Positions 1-6,009 of a stretch of 64,000 nucleotides of DNA are shown one piece after another. Under the pieces are notes generated by a model. The model saw nothing but the letters and a program-made list of their open reading frames with translations. It did no database searches and was not told the DNA's origin. The position numbers and the translations under genes are program-made. Origin of the DNA: Photobacterium pectinilyticum. Its GTDB lineage: Bacteria > Pseudomonadota > Gammaproteobacteria > Enterobacterales > Vibrionaceae. Position 1 is the stretch's first letter. Each line of letters begins with the position of its first letter. The stretch lies in contig NZ_JANEYT010000003.1 in NCBI RefSeq assembly GCF_024357955.1, positions 106,042 through 170,041 on the forward strand, written 5' to 3'.

Positions 1-174
1 GAAATTTTTGAATTACTTTGCCAACGTTTTGGTATCGACCCAACAGAATCACTCTTTATTGATGACCAGCAAAAAAATCTAGATACGGCAAAAGCGCTGG
101 GGTTTGAGGTATTCCATTTTAAATCACCAGGTGAAAGCTGTTCAGATATTCGTAATCTGCTAAGAATTAACTAG
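1..174 (+). CDS. HAD-superfamily hydrolase, C-terminal fragment
   Basis: The open frame enters from the left edge of the window and ends at TAG (172-174), leaving 57 codons. The fragment contains FIDDQQKNLDTAKALGF, which fits the last conserved motif of haloacid-dehalogenase phosphatases: an acidic pair that helps hold Mg2+, then an Asn and a helix ending in a Gly. Such enzymes usually dephosphorylate small metabolites in the cytoplasm. The catalytic N-terminal DxD motif is outside the window, so substrate and subfamily (a YihX-like phosphatase is possible) cannot be given. Confidence 0.6.
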   Translation, partial: EIFELLCQRFGIDPTESLFIDDQQKNLDTAKALGFEVFHFKSPGESCSDIRNLLRIN

Positions 175-262
175 AGTTTTCATAAGTAGATGAGATTCAT
201 ATAACGTTCATCTGATAAATGGCATATTGCCCTCAGTTTGTACCTAATAGTCAGGAGTTTTC

Positions 263-778
263 GTGAAAAGACTTTTTATCCCAGCAATGTTGTTCTTCTC
301 TGTTATTGGTTCCAATCTTGCCATGGCTGAGTCAAAAAGTGACGATTCGAAATCGATTGTAGGTCAGGTCGAGACGATTAAAGTCTATGATTTAGAAATG
401 GATTATCTTGCCCGCATTGATACTGGTGCCGCGACGACTTCGATACATGCCAAGGATATCAACGTTATTGGTGACGATAGTGACAGTGATAATATGCGAG
501 ATCATCTGGGCCATACCGTCGAGTTCACCTCCGTCAACGAAAACGGAGAAAAAGCTCAATACAAAGGAAAAATCGTTAAAGTGAGCAAAATCCGTAATGC
601 TCAAGGCGTTGAACGTCGTTATTCGGTAGAAATGGATTTAGGCTGGAACGGTGAGCATAAAACAGTCACCGTCAACCTTCGTGATAGAAGCAAACTTGAC
701 TACAAACTGTTGATTGGGCGTAACTGGCTTGAAGGTGATTATCTCGTTGATGTCGAAAAGCTTGATGAAAACGACTAG
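263..778 (+). CDS. Retropepsin-like / putative ATP-dependent zinc protease family protein, exported
   Basis: A 171-residue protein starting at GTG behind CAGGAG (251-256). Residues 1-22 form a signal peptide ending in AMA, so it should act in the periplasm. The mature part begins with a region containing the motif DTGAATTS, which is the aspartic-protease-like DTGA signature of the family annotated as putative ATP-dependent zinc protease (PF05618). It ends with the conserved LIGRNWL segment. The family often neighbours ATP-grasp and transglutaminase-like membrane proteins, but none is visible here. Proteolytic activity is inferred from the fold only. The TAG stop is followed directly by a repeat remnant. 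Confidence 0.75.
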   Translation: MKRLFIPAMLFFSVIGSNLAMAESKSDDSKSIVGQVETIKVYDLEMDYLARIDTGAATTSIHAKDINVIGDDSDSDNMRDHLGHTVEFTSVNENGEKAQYKGKIVKVSKIRNAQGVERRYSVEMDLGWNGEHKTVTVNLRDRSKLDYKLLIGRNWLEGDYLVDVEKLDEND

Positions 779-813
779 TAATACCAATCTGGATAATATG
801 TAGGTTTGTATTA
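779..813 (+). repeat. Internally deleted remnant of the 166-bp dispersed element (copy E)
   Basis: The left end (TAATACCAATCTGGATAA) and a diverged right end (TATGTAGGTTTGTATTA) of the element found at 40874, 55313, 61194 and 63773 are fused here, with about 130 bp of interior missing. It begins at the base after the stop codon of the preceding gene. Confidence 0.7.
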
Positions 814-840
814 CTATCAACTAGCTCGAAAATACTAAAA

Positions 841-863
841 ACGCCCTACTCTGGGCGTTTTTG
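841..863. terminator. Bidirectional intrinsic terminator
   Basis: The stem ACGCCC/GGGCGT with a 6-nt loop is flanked by A-rich DNA on the left and T-rich DNA on the right. It could terminate both the preceding plus-strand gene and the convergent minus-strand gene at 895. Confidence 0.85.
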
Positions 864-894
864 TTTGACGACTATGTCATAGCTATTGAGGATA

Positions 895-1296
895 TTATTT
901 TTTCTGCATTTTAGTTATCACGAGATCCAAGTGCTTTTTAATGGCCGTCGGCGATCCTTTTAACAGTTTCGTTCCAAGGATCACATACCAACCATTGAGA
1001 TCTCCGTTGTCATTGATTAACTTGAAACCCTTGTAGTCCTCAACTTTTTGACTCGCTTTTTCTCTTGAACCCGCAATAATAAATTTTTCGGGTGGCATAA
1101 ATGTCTGCATGTCATACCACCAATCAATACTTTTCTTTACTAACGAAAGCTTACTGATAATGGTGTTTCCACTGATGGTTGTTTTCCAGCCATTTGGTGC
1201 TCCTGAGGCATTTTCAATGTTGTGGCCTCTGTGGAACAGTCTTTTTTTCATTTCTGCCTCGTTTGGTTGAGCCATACTGAGCCCTATGGTTATCAT
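895..1296 (-). CDS. Hypothetical protein
   Basis: I do not recognise this family. The frame gives up to 133 residues; a start at the internal Met that begins MAQPNEAEM (codon 8, about position 1275) is equally possible, and no strong ribosome site decides between them. The product is basic and soluble-looking, without a clear signal peptide or membrane segment. Its C-terminal half (KASQKVEDYKGFKLIND...GWYVILGTKLLKG) looks like a compact alpha/beta domain. It converges on the preceding gene across a shared terminator, and an orphan recombinase lies upstream on the other strand, so it may belong to the accessory segment. Confidence 0.55.
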   Translation of the reverse strand: MITIGLSMAQPNEAEMKKRLFHRGHNIENASGAPNGWKTTISGNTIISKLSLVKKSIDWWYDMQTFMPPEKFIIAGSREKASQKVEDYKGFKLINDNGDLNGWYVILGTKLLKGSPTAIKKHLDLVITKMQKK

Positions 1297-1418
1297 CAGT
1301 ATTCTTAAATATAAGCATCAAAATCTTTGATTGCCTGCTGTTAAGGCTCATTAGTGTTACATCTGCACAAATTATATATCAAGTTAATCGAATTCTATAT
1401 GAGATTGTTATAAACTAT

Positions 1419-1436
1419 AAATTATAGTGCATTAGG
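1419..1436 (+). repeat. 18-bp direct repeat, left copy, flanking the recombinase gene
   Basis: AAATTATAGTGCATTAGG lies just before the recombinase start. It matches 16 of 18 positions of the sequence at 2464-2481 in the same orientation, just past the recombinase stop. It is a candidate recombination or attachment site; a promoter or operator role is the alternative for this copy. Confidence 0.6.
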
Positions 1437-1442
1437 GGTTAT

Positions 1443-2417
1443 ATGATGGCCAAAGAAATTCCACCGATTCAAAATGAAGCTGATTGCTTGTCCAGTATCA
1501 AACGTTTTCGTCATCACTTGGAATCAACAGTATTACTCGATGAATTGACACACAATCAATATGCATCTAATACTCTCATCTCCTTCAAAAATGACTGGAA
1601 TAACTTTTTAGTGTTCTGCAGCTCAGAGCACATTCCTTCGTTACCAGCTAAACCAGATACCGTGCATCGTTATATTGAGCTAATGGCGAAAAGCCGAAAG
1701 TTAGCTAGCCTAAAGCGTTACATTATAACTATCTCGCTTATTCATCGCTGTCATAACTTAAGTGACCCCTGTGCTAAAACAGAGATTCGACTAGCCATGA
1801 AAAAACAGCAACTTGATAAACACGACGATTACCAGAATGCAGCTCCCTTCCGTGATGAGCACCTGCAACAGCTACTAGATAGATTCGAGTTATCTACAAA
1901 ACCTAAAGATATCAGAGATTTGGCTATATGGGCAGTCATGTTTGAAGCAATGCTGAAACGTAGTGAGCTTGCCGCGCTGTGTGCGGAAAATTTATACATC
2001 CATAGTTCGGGTTTAATAGATTTGGAGGTCGGCTCGACGACTATTGCATTGAGCTCAATTGCGTCTAAAGCCTTACAACGCTGGCTCGTCATTGGCATGA
2101 TTTCGGAAGGCTTTGTGTTCAGGCGTATCGACCGACACAGTAATATCGGTGATAAGCCATTAGATCACTCTTCCATATACCGTATTTTTCGTCGTGCCAG
2201 TGATGAATTAGGATTAGGTGACACGTCCCTATTTTCAGGACAGTCTCCACGTGTCGGAGCAGCAAAAGATTTATCCGATGCCGGCATGTCAATAATCGAT
2301 ATTCAAGAACAAGGCCGTTGGAAAAGCCCTGCGATGCCGGCTCAATATGTCGGAAATACTGATCGACATGAGAAAGAGATAGGTAAGTTTATCAAGCCTA
2401 AACCGTGGGAAAAATAG
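1443..2417 (+). CDS. Tyrosine recombinase / site-specific integrase
   Basis: A 324-residue protein. Residues about 15-125 resemble the SAM-like core-binding domain (helical, with NTLISFKNDWNNFLVFC), and residues about 145-315 the catalytic domain. Catalytic positions visible are Arg173 (in KRSEL), Arg270 in SGQSPRVGA, Trp293 in GRW and the nucleophile Tyr302. Gln267 stands where most relatives have the first His of HxxR. The tail is short. Such proteins cut and rejoin DNA through a phosphotyrosine bond to integrate, excise or resolve. No other phage or transposon gene is adjacent. Instead the gene is bracketed by two 18-bp repeats (1419-1436, 2464-2481) and followed by a Fic toxin-antitoxin pair. 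It may be a solo mobile unit or a domesticated recombinase. Start ATG at 1443; the next codon is also ATG (1446). Confidence 0.85.
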   Translation: MMAKEIPPIQNEADCLSSIKRFRHHLESTVLLDELTHNQYASNTLISFKNDWNNFLVFCSSEHIPSLPAKPDTVHRYIELMAKSRKLASLKRYIITISLIHRCHNLSDPCAKTEIRLAMKKQQLDKHDDYQNAAPFRDEHLQQLLDRFELSTKPKDIRDLAIWAVMFEAMLKRSELAALCAENLYIHSSGLIDLEVGSTTIALSSIASKALQRWLVIGMISEGFVFRRIDRHSNIGDKPLDHSSIYRIFRRASDELGLGDTSLFSGQSPRVGAAKDLSDAGMSIIDIQEQGRWKSPAMPAQYVGNTDRHEKEIGKFIKPKPWEK

Positions 2418-2463
2418 TCATTTTAGGTTAGTGATGATAATTTTATATTGAGTTAATAATACA

Positions 2464-2481
2464 AAATTATAGTGCGCTAGG
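2464..2481 (+). repeat. 18-bp direct repeat, right copy, flanking the recombinase gene
   Basis: AAATTATAGTGCGCTAGG differs from the left copy only at two adjacent positions (AT to GC). It lies between the convergent 3' ends of the recombinase and fic genes, where a promoter is not expected. That makes a recombination site more likely than a shared promoter. Confidence 0.6.
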
Positions 2482-2498
2482 ATATAGCTAATCTTATG

Positions 2499-3137
2499 TT
2501 AGCGTTTTGGCTCATCTGTCCAATGTTCGTTGTAACCCGCCGTTAAATTAATTGGTGTAGTTATTCGATCAAATAACGCGTGTAACCGTTCCATATTGCC
2601 AAAATAGCCGGCTTGGTTGGCCTCTACCCACTCTTTCAAGCTAATTCCCTCCCAGCAAATCTCATACCCAGCATTAATCGCAAGGATTTCAAAAAATATG
2701 CGTTGTACTCGGCCATTCCCTTCTCTGAACGGGTGGATGACATTAAGTTCACAATAGAAGAAAGCTATTTTTTCAATGAAGTCATTTAGTTTTAAATTAC
2801 ACAGGTGGTCTTGGTTCGCTAACTCACTTAATAGCTTTTGGGATTCACGTTCAATATTTTCCCAATGGCAAAATCGGGTTTCTCCCTTGGTAATATCAAC
2901 CGTTCTTTGTAACCCAGCCCATGAGTAGAGATCTTGAAACAGGATTTGGTGAATTTGTTTAAGGTATTCGAAAGTGAAGTTATGGAAGTCAGGTTCAAAG
3001 TGACTCGCTCGCACCCTTGTGAAATCCCGCTCTGCCGCTTCAAGTTCATCCTCATCACGGATATTGAGCAAGTTAATTAGAACTGTACTGTTTGGATAAC
3101 AATCTGGGTCTCTATCAACCCCATATTTATCTGGCAT
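2499..3137 (-). CDS. fic: Fic family protein, AMP-transferase-type toxin
   Basis: A 212-residue protein with a complete Fic motif, HPFREGNGRVQR, at residues 135-146. The His acts as the base, and the GNGR loop plus Arg hold the nucleotide. Fic enzymes transfer AMP from ATP to hydroxyl side chains of target proteins; bacterial toxins of this class typically modify DNA gyrase and topoisomerase IV. The beta-flap region that docks the target precedes the motif (around ITKGETRFCHWENI, 82-95). The gene overlaps by 11 nt a small upstream gene whose product carries the matching inhibitory motif. The two therefore form a class I Fic toxin-antitoxin module in the antitoxin-first order of E. coli yhfG-fic. 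The target protein is not known here. Confidence 0.9.
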   Translation of the reverse strand: MPDKYGVDRDPDCYPNSTVLINLLNIRDEDELEAAERDFTRVRASHFEPDFHNFTFEYLKQIHQILFQDLYSWAGLQRTVDITKGETRFCHWENIERESQKLLSELANQDHLCNLKLNDFIEKIAFFYCELNVIHPFREGNGRVQRIFFEILAINAGYEICWEGISLKEWVEANQAGYFGNMERLHALFDRITTPINLTAGYNEHWTDEPKR

Positions 3138-3300
3138 ATTGTCCTTTCAGCTTTTTTATATGTTCAACTTCAGTCAGTACACTATCATTACTTTCACTCT
3201 CATCAGACTTTAAGTGAATACCTTCTAGTCGTAAACTGGCTCGATAGTTCTTCCCTTGCAACTGCTTAAAGCGCTGTTTTTTCATATCATCCGTTAACAT
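3127..3300 (-). CDS. yhfG: YhfG/VbhA-like Fic antitoxin
   Basis: A 57-residue gene immediately upstream of fic and overlapping it by 11 nt, so the two are translationally coupled. The product contains NYRASLRLEG. Residues Ser22 to Gly27 (SLRLEG) fit the [S/T]xxxE[G/N] inhibitory-helix motif of class I Fic antitoxins, whose Glu (here Glu26) blocks productive ATP binding in the toxin. The flow of the sequence (KQRFKQLQGKNYRASLRLEG...EVEHIKKLKG) resembles E. coli YhfG. An alternative start at Met6 (3285) would give 52 residues. The C-terminal part is acidic, then helical. Confidence 0.85.
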   Translation of the reverse strand: MLTDDMKKQRFKQLQGKNYRASLRLEGIHLKSDESESNDSVLTEVEHIKKLKGQYAR

Positions 3301-3376
3301 TAATTACTTGTCGCCTCATAATTGTTATCTTTACTGGCGTGCTCTACCTAAAGTATAGCCAGTTTACTTCGGAGTG

Positions 3377-3401
3377 AAAAAAGCCGGGATAAACCCGGCT
3401 T
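3377..3401 (-). terminator. Intrinsic terminator of ddl
   Basis: On the minus strand, AAGCCGGG/CCCGGCTT with a 5-nt loop is followed by a T run. It lies 5 nt beyond the ddl stop codon. Confidence 0.9.
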
Positions 3402-3405
3402 ATAA

Positions 3406-4398
3406 TTACCTCACAGCATTCATTATCGCTTGCTCTAAGAAGCCCTTAAATGTATGACCATGATTTTCAAGCATTTTAGGAAACATCGAAATGGGTGTCA
3501 TACCTGGGAAGGTATTGATTTCATTTAGCAGGATTTCACCATTTTCACTCAAGAAAAAGTCAATACGGGACAAATCTTTAAGCTTCATATGTATAAACGC
3601 TTTACGAGCATACTCACGAATGTCTTCTATTTGTGCTTCCGTCAGGTTGATTGCTTCAACGGCAGTCGTTGAATGGCTGTCAGCGCTGTACTTCTCTTCA
3701 TAGGTATAAAACTGGTCGTCAGGACAAGACACTTCACCTGGCTTGGTAATAATTAGCTCACCATTGTATTCGTAAGAAGAGATTTCTAATTCACGTGGCT
3801 TAATGGCTTTTTCAATCAGCACTTGCTCGGAGTAACCAAAAGCAGCATTCACCGCTTCTGCCAATGCTTCTTTTTCAGTGACGCGGTAACAACCAACCGA
3901 CGAACCTTGGCTGGCAGCCTTTACAAACACCTTCCCCCACTTATCAAAAGCGTTTGCTGCCTCAAGATGCGACTCTTCACAGTTTTCACTTAGGAATACA
4001 TAGGGAGTATTTGGGATACCTAGTGCATCAAACCACAGTTTCGTCGTGATTTTATTAAAACAATTTGTGCTCGCTTCCGCACCACAGCCAAGATACGGTA
4101 ATTTGGCCATATCTAGAAATGACTGCAGGTCGCCAGTTTCACCAGGGAAGCCGTGGACACATGGAATAACGTAATCGACAGTCTGTTGCTGTTCACCCTG
4201 ATGCAACGTGCGGTCAAGCGTAAGATGGTAAAGCTGACCTTGTTCGTCAAACCAACCATCCGTATTCATTTCCAATCGGGTATAGGTAATGTCGTCAATC
4301 TGCTTGAGCTGCTGTTCAATGTAATTTGCAGATACTAGAGAGACTTCGTGTTCGGCACTTCCACCGCCACAGAGTAATAAAACGTGGATTGAGCTCAT
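3406..4398 (-). CDS. ddl: D-alanine--D-alanine ligase
   Basis: A 330-residue cytoplasmic ATP-grasp ligase that joins two D-alanines with ATP to make the dipeptide terminus of the peptidoglycan precursor. The N-terminal domain carries the family signature LLLCGGGSAEHEVSL (residues 6-20). The central ATP-binding part has KAASQGSSVG, and the C-terminal Mg2+/catalytic segment has SRIDFFL and LNEINTFPGMT. All are as expected for a full-length Ddl. I prefer the ATG at 4398 because AAGGG lies 6 nt upstream; an in-frame ATG at 4404 overlaps that site. It stands alone and is not embedded in a division/cell-wall cluster, so it is likely the DdlA-type paralogue. Confidence 0.95.
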   Translation of the reverse strand: MSSIHVLLLCGGGSAEHEVSLVSANYIEQQLKQIDDITYTRLEMNTDGWFDEQGQLYHLTLDRTLHQGEQQQTVDYVIPCVHGFPGETGDLQSFLDMAKLPYLGCGAEASTNCFNKITTKLWFDALGIPNTPYVFLSENCEESHLEAANAFDKWGKVFVKAASQGSSVGCYRVTEKEALAEAVNAAFGYSEQVLIEKAIKPRELEISSYEYNGELIITKPGEVSCPDDQFYTYEEKYSADSHSTTAVEAINLTEAQIEDIREYARKAFIHMKLKDLSRIDFFLSENGEILLNEINTFPGMTPISMFPKMLENHGHTFKGFLEQAIMNAVR

Positions 4399-4560
4399 TA
4401 TCATCCCTTGTCTAAAGTTCTTCCTTAATAGTAATAAAAAAAAGGTGACTATTGCACCTCATATCGTTCTTTATGGCTACTTATTTCGAAATCTTAACAA
4501 TAAGCAGTCATTCGAGCCAATATTTACTCGCAATGCATGATATTGATTTGCAAAAAGCAC

Positions 4561-4597
4561 AAAACCCACAACCTCACTATGTAGGATTGTGGGTTTT
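4561..4597 (-). terminator. Probable terminator downstream of SPOR lipoprotein
   Basis: An 11-bp perfect inverted repeat (AAAACCCACAA / TTGTGGGTTTT) has a 15-nt loop. It lies about 55 nt past the stop of the minus-strand gene at 4652. The trailing T tract is interrupted, so efficiency is uncertain. Confidence 0.6.
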
Positions 4598-4651
4598 GAC
4601 AACATAACAACGACAGTGATGGTCGCCAAGGCAAACCTGATTGGTTTATCG

Positions 4652-5176
4652 TTAGTTCAAACGAGTCAACTTCGGTGTGGGAGAGGCTTTAACTTCAGCT
4701 AAATCTCGAATAAATGGCCCGTACTCTTTAACATCTCTAGGTAATGCCTCAAGAGCCTTACGGGCTTGCTCTTTGGTATCAAAATTTCCGTATAGCAAGG
4801 TATACCACGGAACACCGTTAAGTTGTTTTGTGTTAGTCCATACCGGTTGGTCTGATGGAAGTTTATTCATGTACGATACGAAGCCTTTATTATGACTTAG
4901 CGCCAAGACCTGTATCGAGTAACTGGCCTTAGACAGCTGCAAACCTGAAGCTTTATCCTCTTCAGCGGCTTTTTTTATGACGTCAGCAACAGTTGCTTGA
5001 TCTACACTTTCGCTGCTCGAGATTGTATCCTCTTCCAATTTAGCCAAAGTCTCTGACTCAACTTGCTCCTGAAGATATATTTCTTCTTGGGATGAAGTAA
5101 TAATCTCAGTATTTTCAGAATCTGAAGCGCACCCAGACATTGCCGTAACTACGGCCAATATGGCTAGTTTTTTCAT
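4652..5176 (-). CDS. SPOR-domain lipoprotein
   Basis: Start chosen at MKKLAILAVVTAMSGC (5176), which gives a lipoprotein signal with lipobox MSGC and Cys as the lipidated residue. An upstream in-frame start (5194) would only lengthen the basic region. After the Cys comes a Glu/Ser-rich linker (about residues 17-80), then a SPOR-like domain (YSIQVLALSHNKGFVSYMNKL...WYTLLYGNFDTKEQARKALEALP, about 85-165). SPOR domains bind denuded peptidoglycan, often at the division septum. A second protein with the same end domain and the same PFIRxxAEV motif is encoded at 20024-20434, so the two are paralogues. The specific role is unknown. Confidence 0.8.
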   Translation of the reverse strand: MKKLAILAVVTAMSGCASDSENTEIITSSQEEIYLQEQVESETLAKLEEDTISSSESVDQATVADVIKKAAEEDKASGLQLSKASYSIQVLALSHNKGFVSYMNKLPSDQPVWTNTKQLNGVPWYTLLYGNFDTKEQARKALEALPRDVKEYGPFIRDLAEVKASPTPKLTRLN

Positions 5177-5336
5177 TATTTCTCTGCCAAACAAAAAATC
5201 TAGTCACATTCTGCCGTCTGAATTTCCACCATTCAAGCCTAAGTTTACGTTAGATCAAAAACTCTCGGCCCTTCATCACAAGAATTAGAGGTAAAATACT
5301 TCTGCATTCTTTCTTTCGTTTCATTGGAGGTCCAAC

Positions 5337-5846
5337 ATGGCCGATCCTCACATTAAGAGCGACTTGGACAATCTGGATAAATTGACAGTGATCCTATATC
5401 GCTCTGCGCTTACGGCCGCAGCAGGAATAATGTCAATTCTCGCTTGGGAACTTGATGTTGGTACAACGGCACTTGTCATTGCAGCAATTATTGCAACGAC
5501 TACGGTACATATTTACGATAAACGCTTCCGCTGGTTAATCCTCGGTAGCGCGCTTTTCTCTGTTATTTGGCTTTTGAGTGGCCTTTGGCAACCATTGGCT
5601 CTTGGGGCGGCTTTATTCTCTTTTAGTGCCCTTTCCATAAAAGAGTACTTTTGCTTTCAATTAAAGCCTTTATTGCTCACCCCTTTGGCTTTAGCCGGGT
5701 ATTGGTTTTGTTTGGTCTTCGGCCAACTGCAAATCAGCATCGCGTTCAGTATGACAGGCGCAATGTTACTGGCTGTTGCCGCATTTTCTAAATGGTGCAT
5801 GCCAATGCATTACGATATCGGCGATAAATCCAAGTACCAAATATAA
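5337..5846 (+). CDS. Inner-membrane protein, DUF2301-like
   Basis: A 169-residue protein behind a good ribosome site (GGAGG, 10 nt before ATG). It has a short hydrophilic N-terminus (about 20 residues), then about six predicted membrane segments separated by very short loops. One loop is basic (YDKRFR), which suggests the cytoplasmic side. The short hydrophilic C-terminus ends in DIGDKSKYQI. The overall look resembles the uncharacterised DUF2301 family; I am not certain of that assignment. No transport or enzyme motif is visible. It appears monocistronic, with a hairpin following. Confidence 0.6.
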   Translation: MADPHIKSDLDNLDKLTVILYRSALTAAAGIMSILAWELDVGTTALVIAAIIATTTVHIYDKRFRWLILGSALFSVIWLLSGLWQPLALGAALFSFSALSIKEYFCFQLKPLLLTPLALAGYWFCLVFGQLQISIAFSMTGAMLLAVAAFSKWCMPMHYDIGDKSKYQI

Positions 5847-5869
5847 ACCATTTTCCATCAGGCTATTCA

Positions 5870-5890
5870 GGTGGCAATGGACTTGCCACC
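5870..5890 (+). terminator. Hairpin after membrane protein gene
   Basis: The perfect stem GGTGGCAA/TTGCCACC with a 5-nt loop lies 24 nt past the stop codon. It lacks a T tract, so termination there may be weak or Rho-assisted. Confidence 0.4.
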
Positions 5891-6009
5891 ATCATTCCCT
5901 TACCTAATTCATTGATATTAGGCATTGATCACAGCTCCTACACTTTAGTCAGAAACTCGATGTTGCTTTAGTTACACTCAGTGAAAATCAATGCGAGAAT
6001 GAGGGTGAT

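Noticed and set aside
1..5200. Prophage or integrative island around the recombinase
   Set aside because: No structural, replication or transfer genes; only one recombinase and a toxin-antitoxin pair between core genes, so a full island is not supported.
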